In this document: in pieces, positions 16,273 to 24,486 of the stretch
Numbering within the stretch: position 1 is the first letter of the stretch
Layout of the letters: each line of letters begins with the position of its first letter
Source of the DNA: Prosthecobacter sp.
GTDB taxonomy: Bacteria > Verrucomicrobiota > Verrucomicrobiia > Verrucomicrobiales > Verrucomicrobiaceae
Reading direction: 5' to 3'
Assembly: GCF_014879935.1 (NCBI RefSeq)
Contig: NZ_JACSRD010000138.1
Location: 62,001 to 126,000, forward strand
DNA: 64,000 nucleotides
The notes under the pieces: model-generated
The model's database searches: none
Told to the model about the DNA's origin: nothing
What the model saw: only the letters and a program-made list of their open reading frames with translations
Translations under genes and position numbers: made by a program

Positions 16273-17805
16273 ATGATCCGCAAACTCTTCTCTCGTCGTG
16301 CCGCACGTGTTTTGTGCTGGATTCTCGTCACCTTGGTCACTCTCGTCGTGCTTTTGTTCGTGTGGACGAACTGGAGCGGCAAACGTCGCTGGGCGGCGAC
16401 GAAGGCGATGATTGAGAAAGAGGGCGAAACGCTGGATTTCCGGTCGCTGCTGCCACCAGCACCCCCTGAATCGCAGAACTTGCTGGCGATCAAGCCGCTA
16501 CAGGGTCTGGCCCACGTTGTCGATGGCGATGCTTCAAAAGGCGAGCCCGGGGCCAAGCGTGCCGCCTTGGCCGCAATGAAGTGGGAGGGTGTCGCCCCTT
16601 CGGGCAGCGGTGTCACCGTTGGCAAGGCCTCGGAGATCCAGGCATGGCAGAAGTTTCTGAGCGAGTCGAAGTTCCTCGAACTGCCCGCCAGTTCGCCAAC
16701 TCCCGGCCGCGACGTGCTGGCTGCGCTCGACGCCAAGTTTCCAGTGCTGAAACAGCTCGCCGATGAAGCCCCCCGTCGGCCGAAAGCGATGTTCACTCCG
16801 GCCCTGAGTGAGCGCGAGCTGCCGGACATGCTCTTCAGCCTGAGCATGGCGCACTACACCGGGGCGCAAAACCTGGCCCGGCTGCTGAATCTGCGTGGGA
16901 GAGCGGCCGTGGATGCCAAAAATGGCGCTGAGTCGGTCAACAGCATCATCGCGGCACACCGGATTGCTCAAGCCTGCGAACAGGAGCCGCTGCTGATTGG
17001 TCTGCTGATCGGCATCGCCATCGAAGCGCAGGCCTCGGAGGTGCTCTGGCTCGGATTGCGGGATCGTGTGTTCACCGAGGCAGAACTGCGGGCGTTGCAG
17101 GAGCTTTACACTGGAGCCGATGCTGCGAAAGCACTGCACCACGCGATGCGAGGCGAACTGGCCGCTGGCATGGACACGCTCGAATACATGCAAGATGTGG
17201 CGGCCGGCCGGAAGCGAATTGAGAAGCCGCTTGGCGCTGATGGAACGGATCTGAACTCGGCTGCATACGGCTTGCTGCCGAGCGGCTTGTTTGATCACTG
17301 GAAAAGCGTTGTCGGTGAGATCGAAGTCAAACACCTCATCCTGCCGTTGAAACAGGGCATTCCTGCCGCCGTTCGTGCCGCCACGGCGCTGGAGCAGGAG
17401 ATGATGAACCACCACAACTTGCTGCGGCATCCTGACTGGGTGATGGTGCGTCTGATGGTGCCTGCGATGAGAAAGGTCAGCCTGAACGCCTGGCAGACGG
17501 CGGCTCGGAATCACCAGGCACTGACGGCGATCGCGTTGGAGCGGTTTTTTGCCAGCAAGGGCCGTTATCCGGCCACTCTGACCGAACTGGTGCCTGAATT
17601 CCTTCCTGCGGTACCTGCCGATCCGTGTGATGGCCAGCCGATGCGCTATCGCACGACTCCGGGCGGTCGTTTTGTCCTCTGGTCCGTGGGATTGGATGGC
17701 AAAGACGACGCTGGCAAGGTGACCGTGGATGAGAAGAGCTCGGCCAAGCTCAACAAGCCGGACTACCTGGGCGACTGGACCTGGCAGTATGAACCGGTGA
17801 AGTGA
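16273..17805 (+). CDS. Membrane-anchored protein with GspG-like C-terminal region
   Basis: A 510-residue protein, 26 bases after the anti-sigma candidate. It has an N-terminal transmembrane anchor (about residues 14-34, VLCWILVTLVTLVVLLFVW), a large helical middle region of unknown fold, and a C-terminal segment of about 75 residues. That segment (ALERFFASKGRYPATL, then LPAVPADPCDGQPMRY and LWSVGLDGKDDAG) strongly resembles the end of type II secretion pseudopilins (GspG), including the calcium-loop-like DGKDD. I do not recognise the middle region. Such proteins are frequent beside ECF genes in Verrucomicrobia, so it may be the regulated output or sensor of the sigma factor. Its TGA abuts the nadC stop. 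Confidence 0.72.
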   Translation: MIRKLFSRRAARVLCWILVTLVTLVVLLFVWTNWSGKRRWAATKAMIEKEGETLDFRSLLPPAPPESQNLLAIKPLQGLAHVVDGDASKGEPGAKRAALAAMKWEGVAPSGSGVTVGKASEIQAWQKFLSESKFLELPASSPTPGRDVLAALDAKFPVLKQLADEAPRRPKAMFTPALSERELPDMLFSLSMAHYTGAQNLARLLNLRGRAAVDAKNGAESVNSIIAAHRIAQACEQEPLLIGLLIGIAIEAQASEVLWLGLRDRVFTEAELRALQELYTGADAAKALHHAMRGELAAGMDTLEYMQDVAAGRKRIEKPLGADGTDLNSAAYGLLPSGLFDHWKSVVGEIEVKHLILPLKQGIPAAVRAATALEQEMMNHHNLLRHPDWVMVRLMVPAMRKVSLNAWQTAARNHQALTAIALERFFASKGRYPATLTELVPEFLPAVPADPCDGQPMRYRTTPGGRFVLWSVGLDGKDDAGKVTVDEKSSAKLNKPDYLGDWTWQYEPVK

Positions 17806-18642
17806 TCAGAACAAATCCAGCGCCAGATCCAGCGCACGAGCGGAATGCGTGAGCGCACCGACAGAAATCGCGTTCACGCCGGTGGCGGCCACGTCTCTGA
17901 TCGTTTCGAGCGTGATGCCGCCACTGGCTTCGAGCCACAGCCTGCCGTTCACGAGTTTCACGGCCTCGCGTTGCTGGTCGGGCGTCATGTTGTCGAGCAG
18001 GAGCATGTCCACGCCTTCGAGCGTGAGAAAATCGGCCACTTGCTTCAAGGTGGCGGCCTCAAGCTGGACGCGGACGCCGGGGCGCTCCGAGCGCAGCTTG
18101 CGGATGGCAGCCTGGAGCGCCGGGAGGTCGCTGTTGGCGGCCAGGTGGTTGTCTTTGACCATCGCGTGATCGTAGAGGCCCATGCGGTGGTTCGTGCCGC
18201 CACCGTGTTTGACGGCGGCTTTTTCGATCAAACGCCACCCCGGGGTGGTTTTCCGCGTGTCCCAGACCTGGACGGGGTGTGGTTTGACGGCATCCACGTA
18301 TGTTCGGGTCTGCGTGGCCACTCCGCTGAGGCGCTGGAGGAAGTTCAGGGCCGTCCTTTCGGCGGTGAGAAGGGATCGTGTGCTGCCGGCTGCTTTCATG
18401 AGGATGCTGCCGCGCTCGAACGGGCTGCCGTCCGGGATGCAGGTCTCGACTTCCAGGGTCGGGTCGATCTCGTGGAAGACCGTGGCGGCGATTTCGGCTC
18501 CGGACACGATTCCGGGCTCCCGGGCCACGATTTCGGCCCTGGAACGTGAGTTTTCGGGGATGAAGTAGAGCGAAGTGACGTCGCCGGTGCCCACATCTTC
18601 GGTGATGGCGGCGCGAATCAGGGCAAAAGTCGAGGGTTCCAT
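17806..18642 (-). CDS. nadC: Nicotinate-nucleotide diphosphorylase (carboxylating)
   Basis: A 278-residue quinolinate phosphoribosyltransferase, which makes nicotinate mononucleotide from quinolinate and PRPP in de novo NAD synthesis. Hallmarks are the RTALNFLQRLSGVAT block, DTRKTTPGWR, the KHGGGTNHRMGLYDHAMVKDNH segment, and the C-terminal barrel motifs VDMLLLDNMTP and LEASGGI. Length is standard. No other NAD genes are adjacent. It is convergent with the GspG-like gene, with no base between the two stop codons. Confidence 0.96.
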   Translation of the reverse strand: MEPSTFALIRAAITEDVGTGDVTSLYFIPENSRSRAEIVAREPGIVSGAEIAATVFHEIDPTLEVETCIPDGSPFERGSILMKAAGSTRSLLTAERTALNFLQRLSGVATQTRTYVDAVKPHPVQVWDTRKTTPGWRLIEKAAVKHGGGTNHRMGLYDHAMVKDNHLAANSDLPALQAAIRKLRSERPGVRVQLEAATLKQVADFLTLEGVDMLLLDNMTPDQQREAVKLVNGRLWLEASGGITLETIRDVAATGVNAISVGALTHSARALDLALDLF

Positions 18643-18673
18643 GGGTGAGGCCCAGTTCTAGGCCCTAAACGGG

Positions 18674-18700
18674 CCGGTTTCCAGCACAGGGAAAAACCGG
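18674..18700. repeat. Inverted repeat in the rplS upstream region
   Basis: CCGGTTT (18674-18680) and AAACCGG (18694-18700) form a perfect seven-base stem with a 13-base loop, between the divergent nadC and rplS starts. Ribosomal-protein leaders often carry structured autoregulatory elements, but it is not clear from sequence whether this hairpin is transcribed or is a DNA operator. The rest of the 152-base gap shows nothing else I can name, apart from the AGGAG ribosome-binding site at 18782-18786. Confidence 0.4.
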
Positions 18701-18794
18701 TTGCCAAATCGGCGAAACTGTCCACCTTCACCGCCCCCTCGCCCCCGGCCTGACTGATTCACGGCCCTCAATGCGAGGCTCAGGAGAGCGTGTC

Positions 18795-19166
18795 ATGAGC
18801 AAAATCATCGAAAAGATCAACCAGGAACAAGTGAAGAAAGAAGTCGCCGCCTTCAATGTGGGCGACACTGTGAAGGTCCATACGCGAGTTGTCGAAGGCG
18901 ACAAGGAGCGTATCCAGATCTTCGCCGGCATCGTGATCGCCCGTAAAGGCCACGGCATCAATGAGGCCTTCACCGTCCGCAAGATTTCCTATGGTGAAGG
19001 CGTGGAGCGCGTTTTCCCGCTGCACAGCCCGAAGGTGGCGAAGATCGAAGTCACGAAGTCAGGCCGCGTCCGCCGTGCCCGCCTGCACTACCTTCGCAAG
19101 CGCCAGGGCAAGGAGGCGATGTCTGTGAAGGATCAAACGCAGCAGCAGACCGCCGAGGCGGCTTGA
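18795..19166 (+). CDS. rplS: 50S ribosomal protein L19
   Basis: A 123-residue L19. The start at 18795 was chosen because [16 protein letters not shown] matches the family N-terminus and an AGGAG ribosome-binding site lies at 18782-18786; the ATG at 18771 would precede it. Conserved blocks are [52 protein letters not shown] and RRARLHYLR. The usual neighbours (trmD, rimM, rpsP) are not adjacent. A strong intrinsic terminator follows, so it is probably a single-gene unit. Confidence 0.97.
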   Translation: MSKIIEKINQEQVKKEVAAFNVGDTVKVHTRVVEGDKERIQIFAGIVIARKGHGINEAFTVRKISYGEGVERVFPLHSPKVAKIEVTKSGRVRRARLHYLRKRQGKEAMSVKDQTQQQTAEAA

Positions 19167-19205
19167 CCGGTTTTTTTCAGACCGTGTGTGTTAATCAAAG
19201 AAGAA

Positions 19206-19233
19206 GGGAGGGCCTTGCGGCCCTCCCTTTTTT
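19206..19233 (+). terminator. Intrinsic terminator of rplS
   Basis: A nine-base perfect GC-rich stem (GGGAGGGCC, 19206-19214, with GGCCCTCCC, 19219-19227) closes a TTGC tetraloop and runs straight into six T residues (19228-19233). This is a textbook rho-independent terminator 40 bases after the rplS stop. The upstream AAGAAG gives little U-tract in the reverse direction, so it would terminate the convergent minus-strand gene only weakly. Confidence 0.92.
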
Positions 19234-19254
19234 GGAGTGAAACTGGAAGGTGGC

Positions 19255-20907
19255 TCAGCCTTTCTTCTTCTTGCCACCTGACAGGGCGGCGATGAGGACG
19301 ATGACGACGACGCCAGCTCCGATCAGAAGGAGCGTGTTGGTGCTGAGGCCAAGAGTTCCTTCGCTTTCATCAACGGCCGGAGCCGGGGCGACAGGTGCGG
19401 GGGCCATCGGCGCACCCGCTGGATAACCGGGCTGCGCCTGAGCCGGATAACCCGGTTGTGCCTGCGCTGGATAACCGGGCTGTGCCTGGGCCGGATAGCC
19501 GGGCTGCGCCTGGGTCGGATAACCAGGTTGTGCCTGGGCCGGATAACCTGCCTGAACGCCTGGCTGCACGGCCTGTGCGGCACCTGGTGCCACCGTGCCA
19601 GGCATGGCACCTGCGGCGGCGGCGCCTGCGGCAGGCGCTCCAGTGGCTGGCGGCGGGGTGCCACCTGCGGCGGCGGCGAGGGCCGCAGCCACTTTGTCAT
19701 CCATACCCGGCGTGCCTCCGGTGCCGCCGATGGCGCTGGAGCCGCCTGCGGCCGGGGCTGCGGGGGCCTGACCTTGCGCGGACTGCATGGCGAGCTGCTG
19801 CTGGGCGTAGGCATAGCGCTGGCGGTAACCGCCGAAGACGGTCGAGTAGAACTGCCGCGCGTTGGGCTCCGTGATGGCTCCGGCGGCGGTTTCCCCTTCG
19901 AGAATGGCCTCACCCATGGTCTTCAGTTCGGCGGCATCCTTTCCAGCCTTGGCATCGGCGCGCATGATGCGTGCGATGGCGTCATTGGCCTTGGTGATGC
20001 TGGCGAGGTCGAGCCCCTGGAGGCGGTTCTTCTCGGTCACAATGGCGGTGGAGAGGGCCTTGAGGCTGGGCAGATCGTATTTGTACGGAGTGAACCACTT
20101 CCCGGATTTGCGCTCGAGGTCGTAGGTGGTCTTCCACTGTTCCTTTTCACGGGTGATGGCGTCCTTCACCCGGGTGAGATCTGGCTCGATCAGCTTTTTG
20201 GTGTTCTCGTCGCGCAGCTTTTGCAGGGTCGGCTGATCTTTGATCATCTGCTCGATCTGCGCCTCGTATTTGGTCAGAACAGCGAGGATCTCCTCGACGG
20301 CTTTCGGATAATGAATCGAGGCGACGTAGCCGGTCTGGGGATTGGCCAGCTTGTCGAACTCCTTCAAAGCGCCGCTGTAGTCCTTGGCCTCGGCCTTCTC
20401 CAGCATCGCAGCGCGTGCGGCGTAGGCCTTGATGTTGTAGCTCTCTGCTTTCGCTTCGTCGGGCGTGAGCCACTTGCCTTCCATCTTGATGCCGCCGGCA
20501 ACGACTTTCTCCTTCTCCTCCTGCACCTGGGCGATGAGCTTTTCGACCTCGGCGGCCTCCTTGGTGCCGGGATAGCGGTTCACGAAGGGCCGCAGGCGAT
20601 CCTGGATCAACTGCTCATACTTCACCGCCGTCATCAGATCGACCGTGGGAAAAAGCTTCTTCAGCTCGATCAGCTCCACCTCCTCAGGCTTCTGTTTGAT
20701 GATCTCCGCGATCTCGGTGCGGGGGATGTCCTTGTCGTCCCAGATTTTCGGCGTCAGCTTGTAGCGCATGTGGATCGACTGCGGATTCTCCGCAGTGATG
20801 CTGCCTTCCAGGCGCTTGCCGTCCTTCAAAACCACGATGTCGGCGTGCAGAAATCCGGCGCTGCAGGCCAGCGCGATCAAGACAGGTCGAAAACGGCTTA
20901 ATTTCAT
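19255..20907 (-). CDS. Exported Pro/Ala-rich repeat protein with C-terminal membrane anchor
   Basis: A 550-residue protein; the start at 20907 opens a signal peptide (MKLSRFRPVLIALACSAGFLHA). The first 60 residues after it (DIVVLKDGKRLEGSITAENP) resemble a small beta-rich domain seen in many Verrucomicrobia/Planctomycetes exported proteins. A long helical, Lys/Glu-rich part follows, to about residue 350. Then comes an Ala/Gly/Pro low-complexity region with five GYPAQAQP-type octapeptides, and finally a transmembrane helix (LLLIGAGVVVIVLIAAL) ending in a KKKK stop-transfer tail. I cannot assign a function; a surface or periplasmic scaffold anchored at its C-terminus fits the layout. Confidence 0.75.
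   Translation of the reverse strand: MKLSRFRPVLIALACSAGFLHADIVVLKDGKRLEGSITAENPQSIHMRYKLTPKIWDDKDIPRTEIAEIIKQKPEEVELIELKKLFPTVDLMTAVKYEQLIQDRLRPFVNRYPGTKEAAEVEKLIAQVQEEKEKVVAGGIKMEGKWLTPDEAKAESYNIKAYAARAAMLEKAEAKDYSGALKEFDKLANPQTGYVASIHYPKAVEEILAVLTKYEAQIEQMIKDQPTLQKLRDENTKKLIEPDLTRVKDAITREKEQWKTTYDLERKSGKWFTPYKYDLPSLKALSTAIVTEKNRLQGLDLASITKANDAIARIMRADAKAGKDAAELKTMGEAILEGETAAGAITEPNARQFYSTVFGGYRQRYAYAQQQLAMQSAQGQAPAAPAAGGSSAIGGTGGTPGMDDKVAAALAAAAGGTPPPATGAPAAGAAAAGAMPGTVAPGAAQAVQPGVQAGYPAQAQPGYPTQAQPGYPAQAQPGYPAQAQPGYPAQAQPGYPAGAPMAPAPVAPAPAVDESEGTLGLSTNTLLLIGAGVVVIVLIAALSGGKKKKG
19421..19552 (-). repeat. 24-base tandem repeat encoding GYPAQAQP
   Basis: GGATAA/GGATAG units begin at 19421, 19445, 19469, 19493, 19517 and 19541, an exact 24-base period inside the minus-strand gene. 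The units encode GYP(A/T)QAQP. Third-position differences between units show the array is old enough to have diverged, but is conserved at the protein level. Confidence 0.9.
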
Positions 20908-20973
20908 GAGATGCGGTGTGAGGGTGAAGGGGGGGCTTGGTTGCTGTGCGCGTTGATTCTGCGCGGGTTTTAA

Positions 20974-21003
20974 AAAATAGCTCAAAACCGCTCGGCGAGT
21001 AAA
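20974..21003 (-). promoter_or_regulatory. Candidate promoter of the repeat-protein gene
   Basis: Read on the minus strand: TTTACT (21003-20998), an 18-base spacer, and TATTTT (20979-20974), about 70 bases before the start at 20907. The surrounding stretch is clearly AT-rich for this GC-rich genome. The hexamers match sigma-70 consensus only partly. Confidence 0.35.
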
Positions 21004-21043
21004 GAACGAACCTGATTTTCCTGCGCTTTGGGCCGCCGGGGGC

Positions 21044-21499
21044 TCACTTGCTCCGGCGCCGCAGGAAAATGCGTTTGAACCGGGCGGCACCGTCCTGGCT
21101 CACGCTCATGACGTCCGGGTCGTTGGCAAAGACGTTGTGAACCAGCCGGCGGTAGTAGCTGTTCATGGGCGGCAGATCGGCGCTCTGGCCGGTGGCCCGC
21201 ACCCGTTCTCCGAGCTCCCTGGCACGGGCGACCATCTTGTCCTCCCGCATGGAACGATAGAACTCCACATCCACGCGGATGCGTGGTGCGTCCTTGATGT
21301 GGCGCTGGAGGACGCGGTTCACCAGGTACTGGATGTCATCCAGCGTCTCGCCCCGGCGGCCGATCAGCGCGTCCGAATCGTCGGTGAGCACCTGGAGCGT
21401 GGGGCCATCCGGGCCATTGTCCTCCTCGATCTGGACCACAAAGCCCAGGTAGCCCAGCATGGTGTCGAGAATGTGGCGGGCGTGTTCGATGGGCGTCAT
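21044..21499 (-). CDS. khpB: KH-R3H RNA-binding protein KhpB (Jag/SpoIIIJ-associated)
   Basis: A 151-residue protein with a KH domain (DALIGRRGETLDDIQYLVNRVL, GxxG loop as GRRG) and a C-terminal R3H domain (LPPMNSYYRRLVHNVFANDPDVMSVSQD, with the R-x-x-x-H core). The N-terminal Jag_N domain found in Firmicutes is missing, as is common outside that phylum. KhpB is an RNA chaperone-like protein linked to cell division and almost always encoded after yidC, as here (104-base gap). It is the last gene of the rpmH-rnpA-yidD-yidC block. Confidence 0.9.
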   Translation of the reverse strand: MTPIEHARHILDTMLGYLGFVVQIEEDNGPDGPTLQVLTDDSDALIGRRGETLDDIQYLVNRVLQRHIKDAPRIRVDVEFYRSMREDKMVARARELGERVRATGQSADLPPMNSYYRRLVHNVFANDPDVMSVSQDGAARFKRIFLRRRSK

Positions 21500-21544
21500 G
21501 ACAAAATTCGCGGTTCGCTGTTCTCTGCTCCCGGTTTACCGCCG

Positions 21545-21586
21545 CTGGTTCGCGACCACAATCGCGAACTGTGACCGCAGAACCAG
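21545..21586. repeat. Nested inverted repeats between yidC and khpB
   Basis: GTTCGCGA (21548-21555) pairs perfectly with TCGCGAAC (21562-21569) around a CCACAA loop. An outer, partly competing pair is CTGGTTC (21545-21551) with GAACCAG (21580-21586). No T-tract follows on the minus strand, so it is not a canonical terminator; an mRNA processing or stability hairpin in the yidC-khpB transcript is more likely. Confidence 0.55.
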
Positions 21587-21603
21587 GCTCGGGTGCTGTC
21601 CGG

Positions 21604-23400
21604 CTAGCCTCCCAGCTTGGGCGGCTTGGGACCTTTCTTTTTCTCTTTCTGTCCCTGGGAACTGAAGAACGGGTTCTGCGGCGCAGGTCCTTTCGGCTGC
21701 TGCCGTGGCGCCACCTTTTCCAGCTTCGGCTCCGGCATGTACAGCTTCATCACCCAGGTCTGGGCGATGCTGAAGATGTTCTGCGTGGACCAGTAGAGCG
21801 CCAGCGCGGCTGCGAAGTTGTAGCAGATGAACAGGAAGAAGAACGGCATCAGCATCATGATGCGCTGCTGCGTCTTGTCCACGGTGGCGGGCTGCGGCGT
21901 GAGCTTCATCTGGGCGATCATCGTGACCCCCATCAGCAGCGGCAGCGGGTTGATGTCGAAGCCGCCCAGTTGCGCCACTGTGTCGGCGGCGGAGAGGTCA
22001 TTCACCCACAGGAAACCCTGTCCGCGCAGCTCGGCGGCGTATTCCAGCACCCGGTAGAGGCCGAAGAAGATCGGGATCTGCAGGAACAGCGGCAGGCAGC
22101 CGCCCAGCGGGTTCACCCCATAGTCGCGATAGAGCTTCATCACCTCCATCTGCTGCTTCTGCGGGTCGTCCTTGTACTTTTCCTGCAACTCCTTCATCAT
22201 GGGGCCCAGCAGACCCATGCGCTTCATCGTGTAGGTGGATTTGGCGTGGATCGGCCAGATGCACAGGCGCACAAAGATCGTCAGCAGGACGATCGCCACG
22301 CCCCAGTTGCCCGTCACGTCATGCATCCAGCGCATCACCCAGGACAGGAAGATGCTGATCGGTTTGAACCACCCGTAGAACATCGCAAAACTGCGCTGCT
22401 TGCCGATCTTGTTCAGCCGGTCGTACTCCTTCGGGCCGAGGTAAATCTGGTAGGTCTCCGTGTGGGTGCCCCCGGGTGCCAGATCGATCGTCGGGAGACC
22501 CAGCGAGGCCTCGAAGGCGTGGTCTTCGATCTCCGCCTTTCCTGCGTGCTCCGCATTGATCGGCTTCGCCAGCTTGCGACGGGAGGACCAAACCTTCCCC
22601 GGCGCGTCCTTCGCCGCCACACGAGTCACGATGTGGGTGTAAAAGCGTCCCATCACGCCCGCGTAGCGCAGAGCCTCGAAGGATTGACGAAACTCCGTCT
22701 TCTGCTCGCTGAACCACGGCTTCGCGTAGTAGTCCGCCTGGTGGAAGTCCGCGTCGCCCGCGTCATTCCAGAAAAAGCCCTCGTAGCGTGCGTCGTCATG
22801 CTTCAGCGCGGTCGATGCACCCGCATAGAGATAATATTCCTCCGAGCGATGCTGTGCGGTGCCGGTGTTCTTCAGCGTGATGGCGAGATCGATCAGATGC
22901 TCGTCGCTTTCCTCGCCCTCGGTCAGGGTGTACTCCTTCGTCACCTCGATGCCTTCGGCATTGGTGCCCACAAAGGTGGCGCTCTTGTCACTCTTCGCCG
23001 TCAGCTTGTAGGAGATCGCATCCAGTCCAGCGGGTTCGCGACGCAGGGCGCCGATGGGCTCCAGCGCGTTCTGGTTCAAGGTCACCTGATCCGTGCCGGC
23101 CAGCAGCGCACGGGCGATGCCGCCGCCTTTGGAGGTGAGTTCAAACGTCACGCTCCCGGCTTTCAGCGAGTGCTTTTCCTCCGGAGCCTCCGGCACTGGC
23201 GGCTGGGCTGGCGTCGCTGGCGCTGCTGTCTGGGTTGGTGCGGGTTTCGCGGCCGCCTCGGCTGCCTTTTTGGCTTCCTGCTCCTGCTGCTGGCGGGCTG
23301 CCTCTGCCTGCGCCGCCTTCTGGTTTTCCTGCATGTAGTGCCAGTTCACCCCCATGAGGATGACACAGAGCGTGACGATGATCCAACCTTTGCGGTCCAT
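21604..23400 (-). CDS. yidC: Membrane protein insertase YidC
   Basis: A 598-residue YidC/Oxa1 insertase. The start at 23400 puts the first transmembrane helix at residues 5-20 (GWIIVTLCVILMGVNW). It is followed by an Ala/Gln/Pro linker, the large periplasmic beta-supersandwich domain (about 70-340) and the five-helix core (from GVAIVLLTIFVRLCIWP onward), which holds the hydrophilic-groove Arg. Later helices include NPLGGCLPLFLQIPIFFGLY and MMLMPFFFLFICYNFAAALALYW. It inserts inner-membrane proteins with or without Sec. It lies 96 bases after yidD and before khpB. Confidence 0.97.
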   Translation of the reverse strand: MDRKGWIIVTLCVILMGVNWHYMQENQKAAQAEAARQQQEQEAKKAAEAAAKPAPTQTAAPATPAQPPVPEAPEEKHSLKAGSVTFELTSKGGGIARALLAGTDQVTLNQNALEPIGALRREPAGLDAISYKLTAKSDKSATFVGTNAEGIEVTKEYTLTEGEESDEHLIDLAITLKNTGTAQHRSEEYYLYAGASTALKHDDARYEGFFWNDAGDADFHQADYYAKPWFSEQKTEFRQSFEALRYAGVMGRFYTHIVTRVAAKDAPGKVWSSRRKLAKPINAEHAGKAEIEDHAFEASLGLPTIDLAPGGTHTETYQIYLGPKEYDRLNKIGKQRSFAMFYGWFKPISIFLSWVMRWMHDVTGNWGVAIVLLTIFVRLCIWPIHAKSTYTMKRMGLLGPMMKELQEKYKDDPQKQQMEVMKLYRDYGVNPLGGCLPLFLQIPIFFGLYRVLEYAAELRGQGFLWVNDLSAADTVAQLGGFDINPLPLLMGVTMIAQMKLTPQPATVDKTQQRIMMLMPFFFLFICYNFAAALALYWSTQNIFSIAQTWVMKLYMPEPKLEKVAPRQQPKGPAPQNPFFSSQGQKEKKKGPKPPKLGG

Positions 23401-23496
23401 GAAACTTGAAGTGGGAGAGGGTTTGAGAATGAAGGGGCGACAGACTGGCAGGCGGGCCGGGTTCTGCCATTGCAAACTGAGCGAAAAATCAATTCA

Positions 23497-23745
23497 TCAG
23501 CCAGCGGATGTCTTCCGGGCTGGCACCGGGTCGTGTCCATGTCCGCCCCACGGATGGCAGCGGCCGATGCGGCAGAGGCCCAGCCAGCTCCCACGCAGCA
23601 CACCGTGAGTCTCCACGGCCTCAAGAAAATACGCCGAGCACGTCGGCGTGTAACGGCAGCCAGAGCCCGGACCTCCGAGGGCGTGGATCACGGGCGAAAT
23701 GAACACCTGATAGCCGCGAATGAGCAGACGGATGAGCCATTTCAT
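23497..23745 (-). CDS. yidD: Membrane protein insertion efficiency factor YidD
   Basis: An 82-residue YidD. Typical features are the amphipathic N-terminus [18 protein letters not shown], the Cys-containing [16 protein letters not shown] motif, and the second Cys cluster [20 protein letters not shown]. The start at 23745 overlaps the rnpA stop by four bases (ATGA), giving translational coupling in the order rnpA-yidD. It is a peripheral membrane helper of YidC-dependent insertion. Confidence 0.95.
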   Translation of the reverse strand: MKWLIRLLIRGYQVFISPVIHALGGPGSGCRYTPTCSAYFLEAVETHGVLRGSWLGLCRIGRCHPWGGHGHDPVPARKTSAG

Positions 23746-24113
23746 GGAGCGGGGTCGGCGGAGGGCGGCTTTTGCAGCAGATTCATGCGGCGAGCCAGCC
23801 GCAGCCAGTCCTTTTCCAGCTCCTCCAGCGTGGCCTGGGGCGCACGCCAGCGGGCGATGACGACCAACTGCCAACCGGGAGCGATCTCGGCGCGATGGGA
23901 CCGGATCACCTCCCGCAACAAGCGGCGGATGCGGTTGCGCACCACAGCCTTCCCCAGTTTCGCACCCGTGATCAGGCCGAACTGGAACTCCTCCAGCTCC
24001 TCCGTCTTCAAAGCACCCAGCACCAGGAATTTCCCGGCCTGGCTGCTGCCCTGCGATTTCACCCGCGCGAAATCACGCGCCAGCTTCATCCGCAGGTTTG
24101 AGGGGAGGCGCAT
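23742..24113 (-). CDS. rnpA: Ribonuclease P protein component
   Basis: A 123-residue RnpA, the protein cofactor of RNase P for tRNA 5' maturation. The family signature is [15 protein letters not shown], preceded by KLGKAVVRN; the N-terminus [22 protein letters not shown] is also typical. The start at 24113 is preferred; Met at 24089 (MKLARDF) is possible. The long open frame upstream of it is only a shadow over rpmH. It follows rpmH by 23 bases. Confidence 0.93.
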   Translation of the reverse strand: MRLPSNLRMKLARDFARVKSQGSSQAGKFLVLGALKTEELEEFQFGLITGAKLGKAVVRNRIRRLLREVIRSHRAEIAPGWQLVVIARWRAPQATLEELEKDWLRLARRMNLLQKPPSADPAP

Positions 24114-24136
24114 GGCAACGGGGCGCCGGGGCAGGA

Positions 24137-24325
24137 TCAGGCGTGCTGCTGCGTGTGACGCTTGAAGTGGATTTCCACGCCCTTCGGCAAGAGACGCTTG
24201 CGTCCGGCGGCACGGCGGCGGCGCAGGATGTCGCGGCCGTTCTTGGTCTTCATGCGGGCGCGGAAACCAAACTGCTGCTTGCGCGTGCGCTTGGAGGGCT
24301 GGTAGGTCCTGAATGTTTTGGGCAT
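24137..24325 (-). CDS. rpmH: 50S ribosomal protein L34, slightly extended
   Basis: A 62-residue L34. The conserved core [19 protein letters not shown], followed by [16 protein letters not shown], is intact. The usual length is 44-47 residues. Here there are about three extra residues at the N-terminus and about 15 at the C-terminus ([16 protein letters not shown]), the latter basic and not part of the normal exit-tunnel protein. First gene of the rpmH-rnpA-yidD-yidC-khpB block, with a sigma-70-like promoter upstream. Confidence 0.95.
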   Translation of the reverse strand: MPKTFRTYQPSKRTRKQQFGFRARMKTKNGRDILRRRRAAGRKRLLPKGVEIHFKRHTQQHA

Positions 24326-24407
24326 GGGCGTGTGGGGTGGTGAAAACTTTTTGAAATAACAGGCTCAGGCCGGGCAAACCACGACCTCCCTCCGAAAAGG
24401 GGGCGGG

Positions 24408-24435
24408 AGACTAGCGGGAGCCGCTCGTTTGTCAA
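24408..24435 (-). promoter_or_regulatory. Sigma-70-type promoter of the rpmH block
   Basis: On the minus strand a perfect TTGACA (24435-24430) is followed, after 16 bases, by TAGTCT (24413-24408). Transcription would begin near 24401, leaving a leader of about 75 bases before rpmH. The divergent esterase gene starts at 24487. I looked for a replication origin here, because rpmH often neighbours oriC, but saw no clustered DnaA boxes and no dnaA. Confidence 0.6.
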
Positions 24436-24486
24436 TCAGGCGATCATTTCGCGCGAACTTCGGCCGTTTCAGCGTTAATCCGGCCC

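Noticed and set aside
19421-19552. CRISPR-like array
   Set aside because: Units are contiguous 24-base coding repeats without spacers, inside a protein gene.
21571-23409. Plus-strand open frame of 612 codons
   Set aside because: Antisense shadow of yidC; composition (His, Arg, Leu, Val) is that of reverse-strand codons, no motif.
24326-24486. Replication origin next to rpmH
   Set aside because: No dnaA or dnaN, no cluster of DnaA boxes and no AT-rich unwinding region; an ordinary promoter explains the gap.
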